From Phragmites australis (taxonomy: Eukaryota; Streptophyta; Magnoliopsida; Poales; Poaceae): 64,000 nucleotides of DNA. Positions 32,990 through 45,300 of the stretch are shown piece after piece. The stretch lies in assembly GCF_958298935.1 (NCBI RefSeq), contig NC_084921.1, positions 47,169,001 to 47,233,000 of the forward strand, read 5' to 3'. The translations under genes and the position numbers were made by a program. Positions within the stretch are counted from its first letter, which is position 1. Each line of letters begins with the position of its first letter. The notes under the pieces were generated by a model that searched no databases, was not told the origin of the DNA, and saw only the letters and a program-made list of their open reading frames with translations.

Positions 32990-35900
32990 TCCAATTTTGC
33001 TCCATACTTGGTTAGTTCATATGCTAGTCTATTATAATCTCTCTTACAATATATTATTTCATAAGTCTTAAATGAAAATACAATAAGCTCTTAATTTCAC
33101 ATATTACAATAGCATTAACACTAAAGTCAATAATATCATCACGTAGAATCTGGCATAAGTTTGCGGCATCTATTTTCAGAATGACTTGGTCTACACCAAA
33201 TTGATTAACCAACTTCAGTGCTTCAGCACATGCAATTATTTCAGACTGTGTCGTATCCTGTACATTATCAATCCTTCCGGCTGCTACCAAAAGATGTTTC
33301 CCTTCTTCGTTTCTCAGTATGGCTCCCCATGCTCCAGACTTAGTTTTCTAACAGTAGGAGCCATTCGTGTTTATCTTCAGCATATTGTCTGCCGGTGGTT
33401 TCCAATGGTATTGAACGGTCTATTTTTCAAATCGTTTCTCTACATCAGCAAACTCCATAAATTCTCTTGCAAAAGCATTCACTTGGAGAACCACTTCATC
33501 ATTCTAAGGGAGGGCTTCCCCAGCATTTACTTTATTTCGTATAAACCACCAGTATCAAAATAAAATCATTACCTTCAATTTTATCTCTTCATGTAACAAC
33601 CATATTTCATCTAGCACTTGCAGAGCATAACCGCACAAAGATAGCTTTAGTATTACCTCTTATAGATGTAATTCTCTCCATATTTGTTTAATTTTCTTAC
33701 ATTTCAAGAAAAGATGACCACCATCTTCATCAAGACGTGTACATATTACGCATCTTGTATCAATATCGACACATCTCTCTTGATATTCAGAAATAGAGGA
33801 AGACTATTATGGGAGAATCTCCATAGAAAATGCTTCACCTTATTGGGGGCTTTAATTTTCCAAAGTTTACTCCATTTAAAGATGCCATTTATCAGTTATA
33901 CGTCCCATTGGCCTGACACAGGATTAATAAGTTCATTTACTTTTGTTAAGAGGCATGTGCTCCTGTCTGTACTCACAAATCTTGAGTTTGTTTTCGGCAA
34001 CCATGGGTCATCTCATATTTTGATTCGTGCGCCATCCCCCACTCTCCATACGAGTACTTTCTTCAGTAGTTGTATTCCATTTAGGATGCTTTTCCATGCA
34101 TAAGAAATCCCAACTTTTGCCTTTGCATTCAATATGTTTCCATCTGGGAAGTATTTTGCTTTGAGCACCTGTGCACATATTGATTCTAGGTATTGTATAA
34201 TTCTACATCCCTGCCTTGCCAACATTGCAAGATTAAATCCATTTAAGTCTCTAAAACCCAAACCATCCAAACACTTCGGTTTCATCATCTTTTCCTTGCT
34301 CAACCAATGAATTTTATGCTCATTATCTTGTTGAGCCCACCAGAATCTGACAATCATATTTGTGATTTCATCACAAAAAGTTTTTTGTTAGATAGAAACA
34401 GTACATTGCATAGATTGGCACTGCTTGTGCTACTGCCTTAATCAAGATCTCTTTTCGAGCCTTTGACAATATTTTCTCCTTTCAACCTTCCATATCTTCT
34501 ATTTTAAATATTCAAAAGTCTTCTTTTTTTTTTTTGATTTCCCAATATATACCGGAAGCCTCAAATACTTTTCATTAGTTGTCTCGCCATTAACTTGCAG
34601 TTTGGACAGCCCTTCCTGTTTCACTACGGCCTTTACATTGTTGCTAAATATAATTATTGACTTCTCTCTATTAATTAATTGTCCTGAGCACTTCTCATAA
34701 CAATTTAGAATGCTTTTCACCACCCTTGCATTTTGTCGATCAGCTCTGATTAATAAGAGAGAATAATCTAAAAAAAATAGGTGGGTTAAGCTTGGTGCAC
34801 CATTACAGATTCTCACCCCCTGAATTCTTCCTTGTTCCTTTGCCTTATTCATTGTAGATGAAAATGCTTCACCACAAACAACAAATAAATAGAGTGATAA
34901 TGGATCGACTTGGTATAGGCCACGATGTGGAACTATCACCCTTGTGTAGTCACCATTTATCTTTACTATGTACTTCACTGTTGTAATATATTTCAGAATT
35001 AGATTAACCCAATTTCTATAAAAACCCAGTTTTAACATAATTTTCTAGAGAAAATCCCATTCAACTCTATCATAAGCCTTACTCATGTCCAGCTTGATCG
35101 TAGCAAACCCCTCTCTTCCATTTCTTTTGTTTCCTAGGTAGTGTGTCGCTTCATAGGCAACTAAGATATTATCCAAAATTAATCTCTGTGGAACAAAACA
35201 CTTTGATTCAACGAAATAACTTCAAGGAGAATGCATTTCAAGCGGTTTGCTATTACTTTGGCTATAAATTTGTACACTACATTGCACAAACTCATTGGCC
35301 TTAACTGCTTTAAATTGGTAGGATTTTTAATCTTAGGAATCAAGACAATATTTGTATCATTCCATGCATTAGGCATTTGACCACCTTTAAGAATCCCTAA
35401 CACTTCATTTATTATTTTATCTCCCACAATATCCCAGAATCTCTTTAAAAAAGATAGCAGGCATACCATTTGGACCTGGAGCTTTCAGATCCCCCATTTG
35501 ATCTAGAGCCTTCTTTATTTCTTGTTTAGAGAACTCCTTCAACAGCAATTCATTCATATCACTAGTCGCCTTTGGTTGCACTGCATTTATAAAGTCACAA
35601 GTTGTATTCACTACATTAGAAGAGAACAACTGTGAGTAATAATCAACAATGTAATTATTTAGATTAGGAAGTCCTTATACCTATGAACCACCCTCTTTTT
35701 TCAGTTTTTTAATTGAATTAATTCTTCTACATTCAGAAGCAAACGCATGAAATTTTTGTGTATTTCGGTCACCTTGTTGGAGCCAATTGACATGCGTTAT
35801 TTCCTTCTGATATATTTTTTTTCCTCCAATCCATCTAGTTTATACCTTAAGTATTGCTCCTTATCAATTCTGTCTTGGGAAACTTGTTCTCTTCGGCACT

Positions 35901-38900
35901 TCTCAAGATCCTCTTTCCACTTTTTTGTTCTCTTCTCTAAGTCTCCTAAAATATTCATATCCCAGTTTTTCAGTTCATGCACAATATCACTGAGAGCTTC
36001 CTAGACTGTATTATGTCCCACAAAGCCTGCATCATTCCACGTATTGTTAACGATTGTTTTACAATCATCTTCTTGTAGCCATATTGCTTCATATTTGAAG
36101 AAATTTGCTTGTATTTTTCTCCTGTCATCTGTCACGTCCAAATCCGTAATCACATAATTAGGCATAATTATGCTTCTTAAGTATTATATTTAATTTTATA
36201 TGATTTTATTTTGTAACTCTAGAGCAATTCATTTAAAATCATTCGGATGAGAGAAACTAATCTGAGAGAGAAAAGAATAAAAATCGCATTGAAAATACTT
36301 TGTTCTCTAGCACGTGGGCTCCACCAGAGTCGGCCAACCATCCCTCCCTCTCCCTCACGTGCAACCACTTTCTCCCACCCTCACTCCCATGCTCAACTGG
36401 CCAAAAAAGCAAAGGGGCAGCTACCCTCTCCCTCTCCCTCAAGCACTCTCTCCTTCTCCCTCAAAATTCCACCTCAAGAGGAGGAATCGAGGTGCGCATG
36501 TGGTGTCTACGCGATCACTAGCTCGTAAGCTATCCATCCCTCCAATTCATTTTTGTTTTTCTGAAGGATTCGAGCCGGTTTTGATGTATTTTGGTGTTCA
36601 TTGTTGAAGCACAAGAAGCACCGATGTTCTTCCTCTTTCCGAGCTTTCTTCCTTCAACCGACGGTCCCCAAGCTCGATAAAGCATCTTGGGTGAGTCCCC
36701 TAGGCATCCATGGCAAGAATCCGTATTTTGGTTGGATAAATTTTGAATTTGGAGTTAGGGTTGTGAAGTTCATGAGTTCTTGAGGTTTTGGACTAAATTA
36801 AAGGATTTGGGAAGATTTGAGTTAGGAACCGTATTGCTAGGTTGATGAGTAAATTCTAGACTCTCTAAACTATCTCAAACATATCTCTCTTTGGATTGGA
36901 GAAGCTCGCAAATCAAATTGGTCATTTTTCCCCACGAAGAACAGCTGTTCTGGAAAGTCCAGAGACTCCGCGAAAATTCGCGGATACTTCCCAAAAATGT
37001 GGAGTCTCCGTACAAATTCGCGGAGGCTCCGCAGTTACTGTTTATCAAGCGATGTAAGGCTTGCAAAATTCATAATAAATTCTATGTAGCTCCAAAAATT
37101 ATGAAACTAATTTTGTTGGTTTTATAATAACTTTCTCTACCTATTAAAAATGCCCCCAGCTGTTAAATAATTAATAAACGTTTTAGGATGAATTAATTAG
37201 GTTAAGTCTTTATCAATTCATGTTCATTCTTTACAAGTCCAAAATTGATGAATCTAATTTTGCTAGTCTTCTTATGACTTATTTTAACTGAGAAAAATGA
37301 TCATGCATTATAAAGCATACTTTTCATAACTTTCTTCATATGCATATAGTGGCATACATTGTTGCACTTCATTCATGCTCATCATTGCATAGGTTTTTGT
37401 TTAGTGAACGAAGAACCAGCACGTGATCCAGCCGTGGTTGAAGGTGACACCAACCTTCCCGAGTTCTGTGAGTGTTGTATGGGGAGCATCAGACGGTCAT
37501 CTGAGCAGCAAGGCAAGTATCTAAGCATATTGCACCATTTGAATGAATTGTGGAGTCTAAATTGATAAATTATGCTTTATGTATGTTTGCATGTTTAGTG
37601 AGTCAATATCGGGTCGATATGGGTAGAACTTATGTTGATGTATGATCTCTACCTTAACTTAATGATGAATCTGTATCCTTGTAACATGGGCTTCATATAA
37701 TGTTGTTAATATAAAAGTAATATGAGATGCTTAGCAGTGCATAGGTCACCGGTATAAGTCGAGTGGTGGACAGTTCCATCCCTCGCGAGCTATAGGTTTA
37801 CTTATGGTTTATACTGCAAATATTGATGATGGTTGGATGAGTGGTGAGGATGAGACGAGATGTGGGCGGTGTTAGGGGTATCATCTGCCTTGGAGGTGGT
37901 TCTCGAGGTAGTTCGGGGAGGGAGCCCGGATACCGTAGATCGCTTTGCATCGATTAAGCACTGATCGTTAGTCGTCGTTGGCTTAAGCACTTACCGTACT
38001 CACCACATGCTGATCTAATGGTAAGGTAAGTCGAATACCTCTGTAGTTGTGATTATTTGGGCCTGAACATCGACGGTGTGAGCAGGCGGGCTTGTAGAGG
38101 TATCTAGTTTGCTCCGGGAGTAGTTTTGGATACCTCCGTGCTGAGCGATGCATGTATCAAATAGTTGGGGCTTATTGGGAAAGGTTTTCATAAGTACCCC
38201 CTTGTGTGCACTTTAGCGAGTGGCACAAGCCAAATGGTCCTCGTGTCGTGTGGGTAAAAGAGTATCCCCTGCAGGGTGTTAAAATATTTTAAAATATCGC
38301 ACTCTCGGTCATGAGCATATTTTCTATTCATGCGCACCATCGTAGAGTTTCGTTGTGGGTTAATGGTGGTATGGGTGATGGTTGGAAAATGTTAATGTTG
38401 GCTCTGTTATATTACTTTGGTTCCTTTTACACTCTTGTAACAGTTGTTGGATTTCAGTTTATGTTGGTTAAATATAGGTGCTCACACATATGTCTAGGTT
38501 GCTTAAGCATATTAAATGTACTTAACCTTATGGCCGTTTCCTTGCTAATAGCTCAATGCATGATTCTTAGAGTCGGGTTATTTATATGTACCCTATATGG
38601 ATCAAGTCTTGCGAGTACCTTCGCACTCAGCTGCTCTACAGGTTTTGCATGTGAGGAAGAAGTGTTGTTTGGCTACTTCACGCATGCCAAGGGTGGTGGC
38701 GGGCATTAGTAGTGCATCCTACTCAATTGGTGTGCTTTTATGATGGAGCCTAAGGGTATATGACTCCATCCTCCTTTCGTTGTATAGCTTTTAGTCTTCC
38801 ACTACTTAGTTTCCTTTGGATGTTTAGGAGTTGAGCATGTTTTAGTCTCTCCTAACTTTCTTTTGCTGTAAATTGTAATAATTTGTTGCATGCTTAAGAA

Positions 38901-39815
38901 CTGTAATATAATATTAATCATCCGCTCTTTCTTAACCTTTGTTGTGATGTATATGTTGGAAAGGCATGTGTTCCGATCTTATGTACAAAACACGTGTCGA
39001 GACTACTAGGATGATATTCTGGTTAATCATTAAGGTTGTGAGTATGAATAATGATCCTCCTAGTGATTAGTTAGAATATTATCTGGACGGTTCCTCACAT
39101 CATTATACTATATCTCTTCTGTATATACCACCAATGGTCTATGATCTGAATGGTAATGGTCCCCGTGTATAACAAACGCTTTCGAGAATCTCTGACACCA
39201 TTCTTGATTGGCCACCACTCTATCTAACCCCTCCTGTATATATTTAGCTACTTGATGATTGTTGTTTCTCCAGGTAAACTTGACTCCACTGTATCAAAGA
39301 TCAGATAAGCGACAGAATTCTAAAGCTTCCCTGAAGCTATCCATACATTTTTGAGTCCTTGGAGTACCACCCACCTTTTCAGGCTGGAAGATTATTTTGT
39401 TAAAGTCACCCAAATAGATCCACGACATGTCTTGTTGGTTTTTCAAAATTCTCAACAGCTTCCATGTTAATTCCTTTTTGTCTTATTTAGCTTCCCCATA
39501 AATTCATGTCAGTCTCCACATAAAACCATCTTCCTCCTTTATTTCAGCATCAATATGATATTTGGAATAATTCCTTAGGTCCAAGTTGATTTCGTTTCTA
39601 CAAAAGATTGCAATGCCTCCAATTCGCCCATCACAATCCCTTGCAAGCATTTTTGGCATTTTCAAAAGTCACCTAAACCTCTCCATTCTCTTCATCGGTA
39701 GCTTTGCTTCAGAAAGGAAGAGAATGTCGGGAGCCACTTTCTTCTGCATTTCTAGAAGCCCTTGAATTGTCGGTCGGTTCCCTAGGCCCCAGCAGTTCCA
39801 TGCCACAATTCTCAT
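32990..39815 (-). pseudogene. LINE ORF2: endonuclease, reverse transcriptase, RNase H
   Basis: The endonuclease begins near 39814 with MRIVAWNCWGLGN and includes FLSEAK and a WIYLGDFN-type motif, in 39100-39815. After the inserted element the frame resumes near 36120. Reverse transcriptase includes KAPGPNGMPAIFFK (35480), LRPMSLCNVVYKFIAKVIANRLK-type residues (35300), a VPHRGLYQVDPLS block (34930) and FLDYSLLL at about 34770, where active copies have F-A-D-D; the second catalytic Asp is replaced by Tyr. A zf-RVT-like region lies at 34357-34013, and an RNase H-like domain at 33290-33054 (SEIIACAEALKLV). Stops occur throughout, so the enzyme is dead. Confidence 0.85.
36125..39104 (+). mobile_element. 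~2.97-kb TG..CA element (copy C) nested in the LINE
   Basis: The element is 36130-39099. It begins TGTCACGTCC and ends GGTTCCTCACA, exactly like copy A at 22706-26677, and its interior is collinear with copy A, for example the GCCTGAACATCGACGGTGTG block near 38061 and 25626. Flanks are TCATC (36125-36129) and TCATT (39100-39104), a 4-of-5 target duplication. The LINE ORF2 frame continues on both sides. No coding domain is present. It represents a second insertion of the same family within 14 kb. Confidence 0.85.
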
Positions 39816-40249
39816 TTTTGCTCGTTGGATTATCCCTGCAGTTCGTGTTCCCTTTCTTTCTTTCTTTTTTTGGTAAGTTGTAAACCATCAAGTCACCATT
39901 TTTGTCATTCATATCTTCCAATTTGTTTAAATCCATTTCTTCTAGAGAGAAATCTTTCATCACAACCTAAGCCTGAGATGTGTCTCCTTCCAAGAGTCCC
40001 ACTATTGGGCCTCTATCAATTTCTCATTAGACAATGGCTTCCTCTTTTTTAAACTCAAACTAATTTTCCCATTCTTTTTATGAAATAGTCTTCTTGTAGT
40101 TAAGGTTCTATCATTTATTTCCACCTTCACTGGTGCCCTTTCCTCACCATCATCTTCAGCTTGTTCCTCTTTCTTATATCTTGATTTAAAAGGAGAGGTT
40201 ACCTCTTGTTCATCGCCTTGTCGGGAAGGATCACCCCCGGAAAAAAACC

Positions 40250-41230
40250 CTAAATAGTTTCTCTTGGGAGAGTCTTTTTTTTTGCGGACCTAACATTTGA
40301 TCATTAGCTATAGTTGGGTAGCCTCTCTTGCTGTTTGAAGAGGAAGTTTGACTTTTTTTTCTTCTTCTTATCATCTGGCGTCCTTAGCTTCTCACTGTAG
40401 GGTAGAAAATCCTGAGCATCTCTTTTTCCTAATGTTGGACACAACAACTCCGAGTGTCCAATTCTATTACAACTAAAGCAAAAGAATGGAATGTCTTCAT
40501 ACTACAAACCATACCTCTCCTCCACACCCCTGCTTTTTGGTGTGATTGTAATCCATCTCATCAATAGTTTTGTGATATCTATGGCTATTCTCGTCTTGAG
40601 TGTAGACCCCCTTGGTTTTCCTTTTTCATCAACATCCAATCTAATCAGTTTAGGGCTGATCTTCTTTGCAATCACTTCCCCCCACTTCTTGTTCATCAGT
40701 TTGAACAGGAGGTCTAGTACTCGAACCCACACCTGGAGTCTGTTAAAAACCATCTCTATTGGTCTCTTTGTCGGGTCCATCTTCTACAAAACTACTGCAT
40801 GCCTGCCGACAATCCAAGGAGCTCCATCAACGACTCTCTCCAGATCTTGTTTTGACTCAAACTCTACTACAAACATATTGTCTCCAGCAGACCGAAATGT
40901 CAATCCTTTTGGATTTCCCCATGCTGGTTGCAGTGCAGATGCTATTGTTTGGATATGGAGTATGTTTATTGCAAGAACTTTGCCTACCAGCTCCAAGTTC
41001 TCGGCTTCATCATTGTCTAGAACCAAGTTGAAACTCTCTTCTGTGAGATTTAATCTGCTCAAAAGGTTTTCTATCTGCATATACTTTTCTATTTCAGGTC
41101 CTTTATTACCTTCCCTGCCTGGATTTGCCTTACTTGGATCCATCTTCTCTGTTGCTCCACAGAACTTACGCTTTCTTTTTCCTATTCCTCCCACGCAACC
41201 AAGACTGACAATGTTGACACTCTCGCACAA
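40250..41230 (-). pseudogene. LINE ORF1 (DUF4283 and zinc knuckle)
   Basis: The frame 41230-40784 carries a DUF4283-like region (the NLVLDNDEAENLELVG part and VVDGAPWIVGRHAVVL). After a break it continues at 40780-40502 with RLQVWVRVLDL, usual for plant LINE ORF1. A CCHC knuckle (C-x2-C-x4-H-x4-C, CFSCNRIGHSELLC) follows at about 40440-40481, then a Lys/Ser-rich tail. This protein would coat LINE RNA. A stop between the two blocks shows decay. Confidence 0.75.
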
Positions 41231-42316
41231 CCGAGACTAACAATGTCGATAGCAAACACCAAGGGCGGGCAAAAACTCAAAGGTTTCCCTTTGATCGTCC
41301 CGAATACACCGCAACACTAATAGATTCAGTTCACCAAGATGCGAAGAGGAATCACTTCCAAAACTAAAACCCACTCCTGTATCTTTTCCTCGTCTTCCGC
41401 CTCTAGGTCGATGCAGCGCTCTTCTTGAATCCGCAACAAACTCCCAATCGAATACGATTAGAGATCCACACAATGAGATTTCTAGATGAAATGCAATTTA
41501 GGAGACATACGCATCAAGCGAATATATTACAAACAGTGTAAGATCATCTTTAGCCGATACTTGAAAATTTTCTCTCATAATACTACTACATCTCATAATA
41601 CTATTACAATATCTTCTCTTTTTTTTTCTTCAGCCGCTGCCTATTTCTCTCTCCGATCGGCTTCACTGTAGCGTCACTATATGGATAGAGACTCCGCTTG
41701 AGCTCGTTTGCTGGCTGCTGAAGTACGGGCTGGAGTTTGTCGAGCTGCTGGAGTCGGCCTCAAGCAGCGTATAGCTAAATACAATCTAACAAAACAATCG
41801 CCACCAAGTATAACTGAGGACAAGCAGCAAACTACTGAAAAGGATGCTGTTGAAATTTTTAGCCGATTTCACTAAATATTGAATGCGTTACAGTACAGCT
41901 ACTTTGCATGCAGCAGAAACACTAAACAACCAGGTACCATCATGACCTTTAGAGGCCATTTCTTATTGTTGTTCCAGGCTATCGTCTATATTACATGAGT
42001 AAAGGAACAAAGGAGCGGTGACCACGAGGGACGAGTAAGCAGGCGATTCTTCTGAATCCATGTCACCGTACACAGACACCCCAAAGCATTAGGGAGAAGA
42101 CGGGGTTGCCTGGATGAGCTGAAGGAAATCGAAAGCAAAGGGCCATAATCTTCCAAATCCACGTTGCAGTAATCATCTGATCATTCAGTCCTGAATAGTA
42201 CCCATGATTTAACTAGTTAAGTTATCAAAGTGCACGGATCATGTAATAGTCCTATAGTCCTAGGGAGAGCACATGAACCAAGATATCATTATGTAAATCA
42301 ATGTTGAGTATTACCA

Positions 42317-45300
42317 TTAGTTCACTGTATCATTCTCCCTGCTTGGATCTTTGTGGCCACCAGTCGCAATGCGATATATGTAAAAGGCTGCCACTGTCCC
42401 ACTGCAGCACAATTCAAAATAAGTCTCACATATAATAAAAGAGTTTTATGTTACAATGAAAAATGGCCGTAGTGGCTATACAAGACATGAAAAGCTTAAG
42501 TACTGAAAGATAAGGGAACTCATTTTGAAGGATAAAGACAAGGGAATTGAAACATAGTATTCAAGTCAAGGTACCAGATGTTTAAGTTGATGAAGTATAT
42601 ACATGACCAACTATCAATAACATTTATCTAATGCTTGACATCAACTATCACATATATCAAGCTTTTAAAGAAACATTCATCACATTTTAGATTTTAGATG
42701 GATAATGGTATAGACGTGCTATAAGGCAACTGAATTCCTAGCAGGAAAATTTGTGGAATACACAAAAAAAAATCAAAATAATGTATCTACAAGTCAATAA
42801 TGAAGTAAACCTCCGTTTCATAGTCACATTTTTCAGATATAACAGTAGCGGAAGGCAGTAGCTTTAAGTAGTACAGAGACAGAATATCAATGGATCAAGA
42901 AAGACAATCCATTTTTACATGATAATATGGTTAGGAAGGATAATGGAGTGGCAGTATAAATTGTGAAGTGATCTATCAGAAAATCACAGGTTACCAGAAA
43001 GTTCAAATGCAAATGGGTAGGAAAATTTTCACATCCATCAAAAGAAAATTTTGTATACTGAATTGCCCCTTCTAGTAACAGAAAGTAAGAAACTAAAAGA
43101 CATTTTTTGAGTCTGGCAGACAAACAGAAACGCAGTTGCAGGCACATAAACATGTGATGAGCCCAAATAATATCATCATAAATCGCTACATGTTTCTATG
43201 AGGGTAGAATGAGAATACTTCGATGTTCGATCAATTAAAAAGGTTAAATGTGTACTAACCTGAGGAGAACCATAAAAATATTTGGGAACCAGCCAATCTA
43301 TAGGAAAAAAAAGATAAGACAAATTCAATTATGAATGTGATAACAAGGGAACATCATAATTTAGAGATACAGTTACTTTAAATGCTAGAAAGTTTACCTG
43401 GAGTAGAACTAACAATTCCCTGAAGAAGATAACAATAGCAATTGCTGCATGCCACAAGTCAAACACGTCAAGAAACTGCTAGCTAAAAGCATAACAATCT
43501 TATGACCTATCCAGCACCGATACGGATACGGGGATACACCATTTTTCAGAAAACCCAATATGCAGATACGTTTTACTATTTTTTTAATATTTTTTTATTA
43601 AAAAAACAGTAATAAGTTACTCCCATGTTCTATTACATAACATACTTAAAAGTCTCGATTTAGAACATATTAAAGGACTATATTCTACCCGCAAATTGGA
43701 GAGGGATTGCCCTAAACTTTCCAACTCACCAGGTAATTACAAAAGCTCCAAACAAGAAGTCGAGTAGAATGGTGCTCTGCAACGGTTTCATAGATATTCA
43801 GCTCAACACCGTCACTGCAATCACCCACACAACAACTTGACATATTGGGAGCTTCAAGTTCTACAGGATTTGCATCCTCTTGTATAAGCCAATACTACCA
43901 AAAGCGTGATCCTCAGTCCCCACAGCTAAGAGTTGACCTCCATAATCAATCACTTTTATAAAATTTTGTACACTAAACATGATCAACCACCACGGAACAT
44001 CAATGGAACCATGAGTACATCAAACAGCACTAGATTTTACAAAACGAATTGAGCACAGTGCACAAAAGGGCAGATCCATTTCAACTCTAAAAAGCGCACA
44101 ATAATACAATAAGGGCAATCCCAACCTAGCCGGACGCACAGACCCAACATTCCCCTAACCGCTTCTAATCCTAGCTGGGAATCCCGATTCGCAAATTCCT
44201 TTTGGCCGCTGCTGGAGGATGAAATCCACAATACGAGTGGAGCGTTGGCAAAAATCAATCGACATGGAAGGTTGATTTTGAGGGGGGAGGGGGTGACGCT
44301 TACTCTACTCGTGGAAGTAGTTGCCCTGAAGGCGGTAGTCAAGGCGGTCAAGGGCCTGGCCAATCTCCCGAATCCAAAACCCCACTGCGTACATCGCTTT
44401 CCCCAAGCCCGCCATCTCCCCGGGCGGCAGCGGCAGCCAAGATCGTGAGCGGTGGCGAAGCGGTGTGGCCTTGTGTTTGTTGGCGCACGTGACCTTGGAG
44501 ATCTGAGATCTCGAGGAGGGAGGGGAGCAAAGGCGAGGGGAAGGGGAGGCAGAGAGCCAGAGAGGCTATAGCGGAGACTGGCGACCGATCGGGTAGGAGA
44601 GGAAGGCCAGAGACGGCGACTGGCAGGTGGTGGAGGGCGTCGCCGCCAACATGTTCATGACTGGCGAGAGGAAGGTGTGCTAGCGGTGGCTAGCGAGAGG
44701 GAGGCGGTGTGGTGTTGAAGGAGCAGAACTGATAGTGTTTGGATTCGACTGGACCGGAGTTGGAGTCGAAGCCGAAGCCGGACTGCTACTGGGCCAGGCC
44801 GTATCCCAAAGGTATCCACAAAGTATCCAAGAGGTATCTGTCATTTTCCGATTTTTTTTTTAATACTCTGTGGATACGTATCCAAGCCATATCCGTATCA
44901 GATACTGCGTCGAATACTAATACGGTCGACTCTGGGAGTATCTGTGTTTCACAGCTTATGACTATCACTTATCAGAATTCAAATGACAATTTGATAAGTA
45001 CATCTTGTTTCTCGAGATGATAATTAAATGTGTGCTGAATCGAGCATCATTTATATTACGCAGCCAAACAAATGCAAACAACTAAACCATCATTACGGTA
45101 ACATCATATAAAAATTGCATAGCATGTTTAATGCGAAACAGTTGAAAGCTTGGATGTGATGCACCTATGATAAATATTTTTGTCTTGTGACATCAAAATA
45201 GATCATTGTAGAAATCTTGTTTAATAAACTTAAGATACACAAACAGGAAAAATGGTACTTTTGTAACGCAAATGGAAAACATCAGAATATGGCGATGAAC

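Larger units (their letters stand above)
32874..41482 (-). mobile_element. Full-length L1-type LINE, TSD of 13 bp, split by a later LTR element
   Basis: The element lies on the minus strand between 41469 (5' end) and 32887 (3' end). CACAATGAGATTT is repeated exactly at 32874-32886 and 41470-41482, the target duplication of a LINE insertion. The 3' end is followed by only a few A residues (T on the plus strand), so the tail is short or ambiguous with the duplication. Inside are ORF1 (RNA-binding type) and ORF2 (endonuclease, reverse transcriptase, RNase H). A 2970-bp element (36130-39099) interrupts ORF2. The total is 8583 bp, about 5.6 kb without the insert. Confidence 0.9.

Noticed and set aside
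40491..41240. 249-codon plus-strand frame
   Set aside because: Antisense to LINE ORF1, which shows the DUF4283 and zinc-knuckle patterns on the minus strand.
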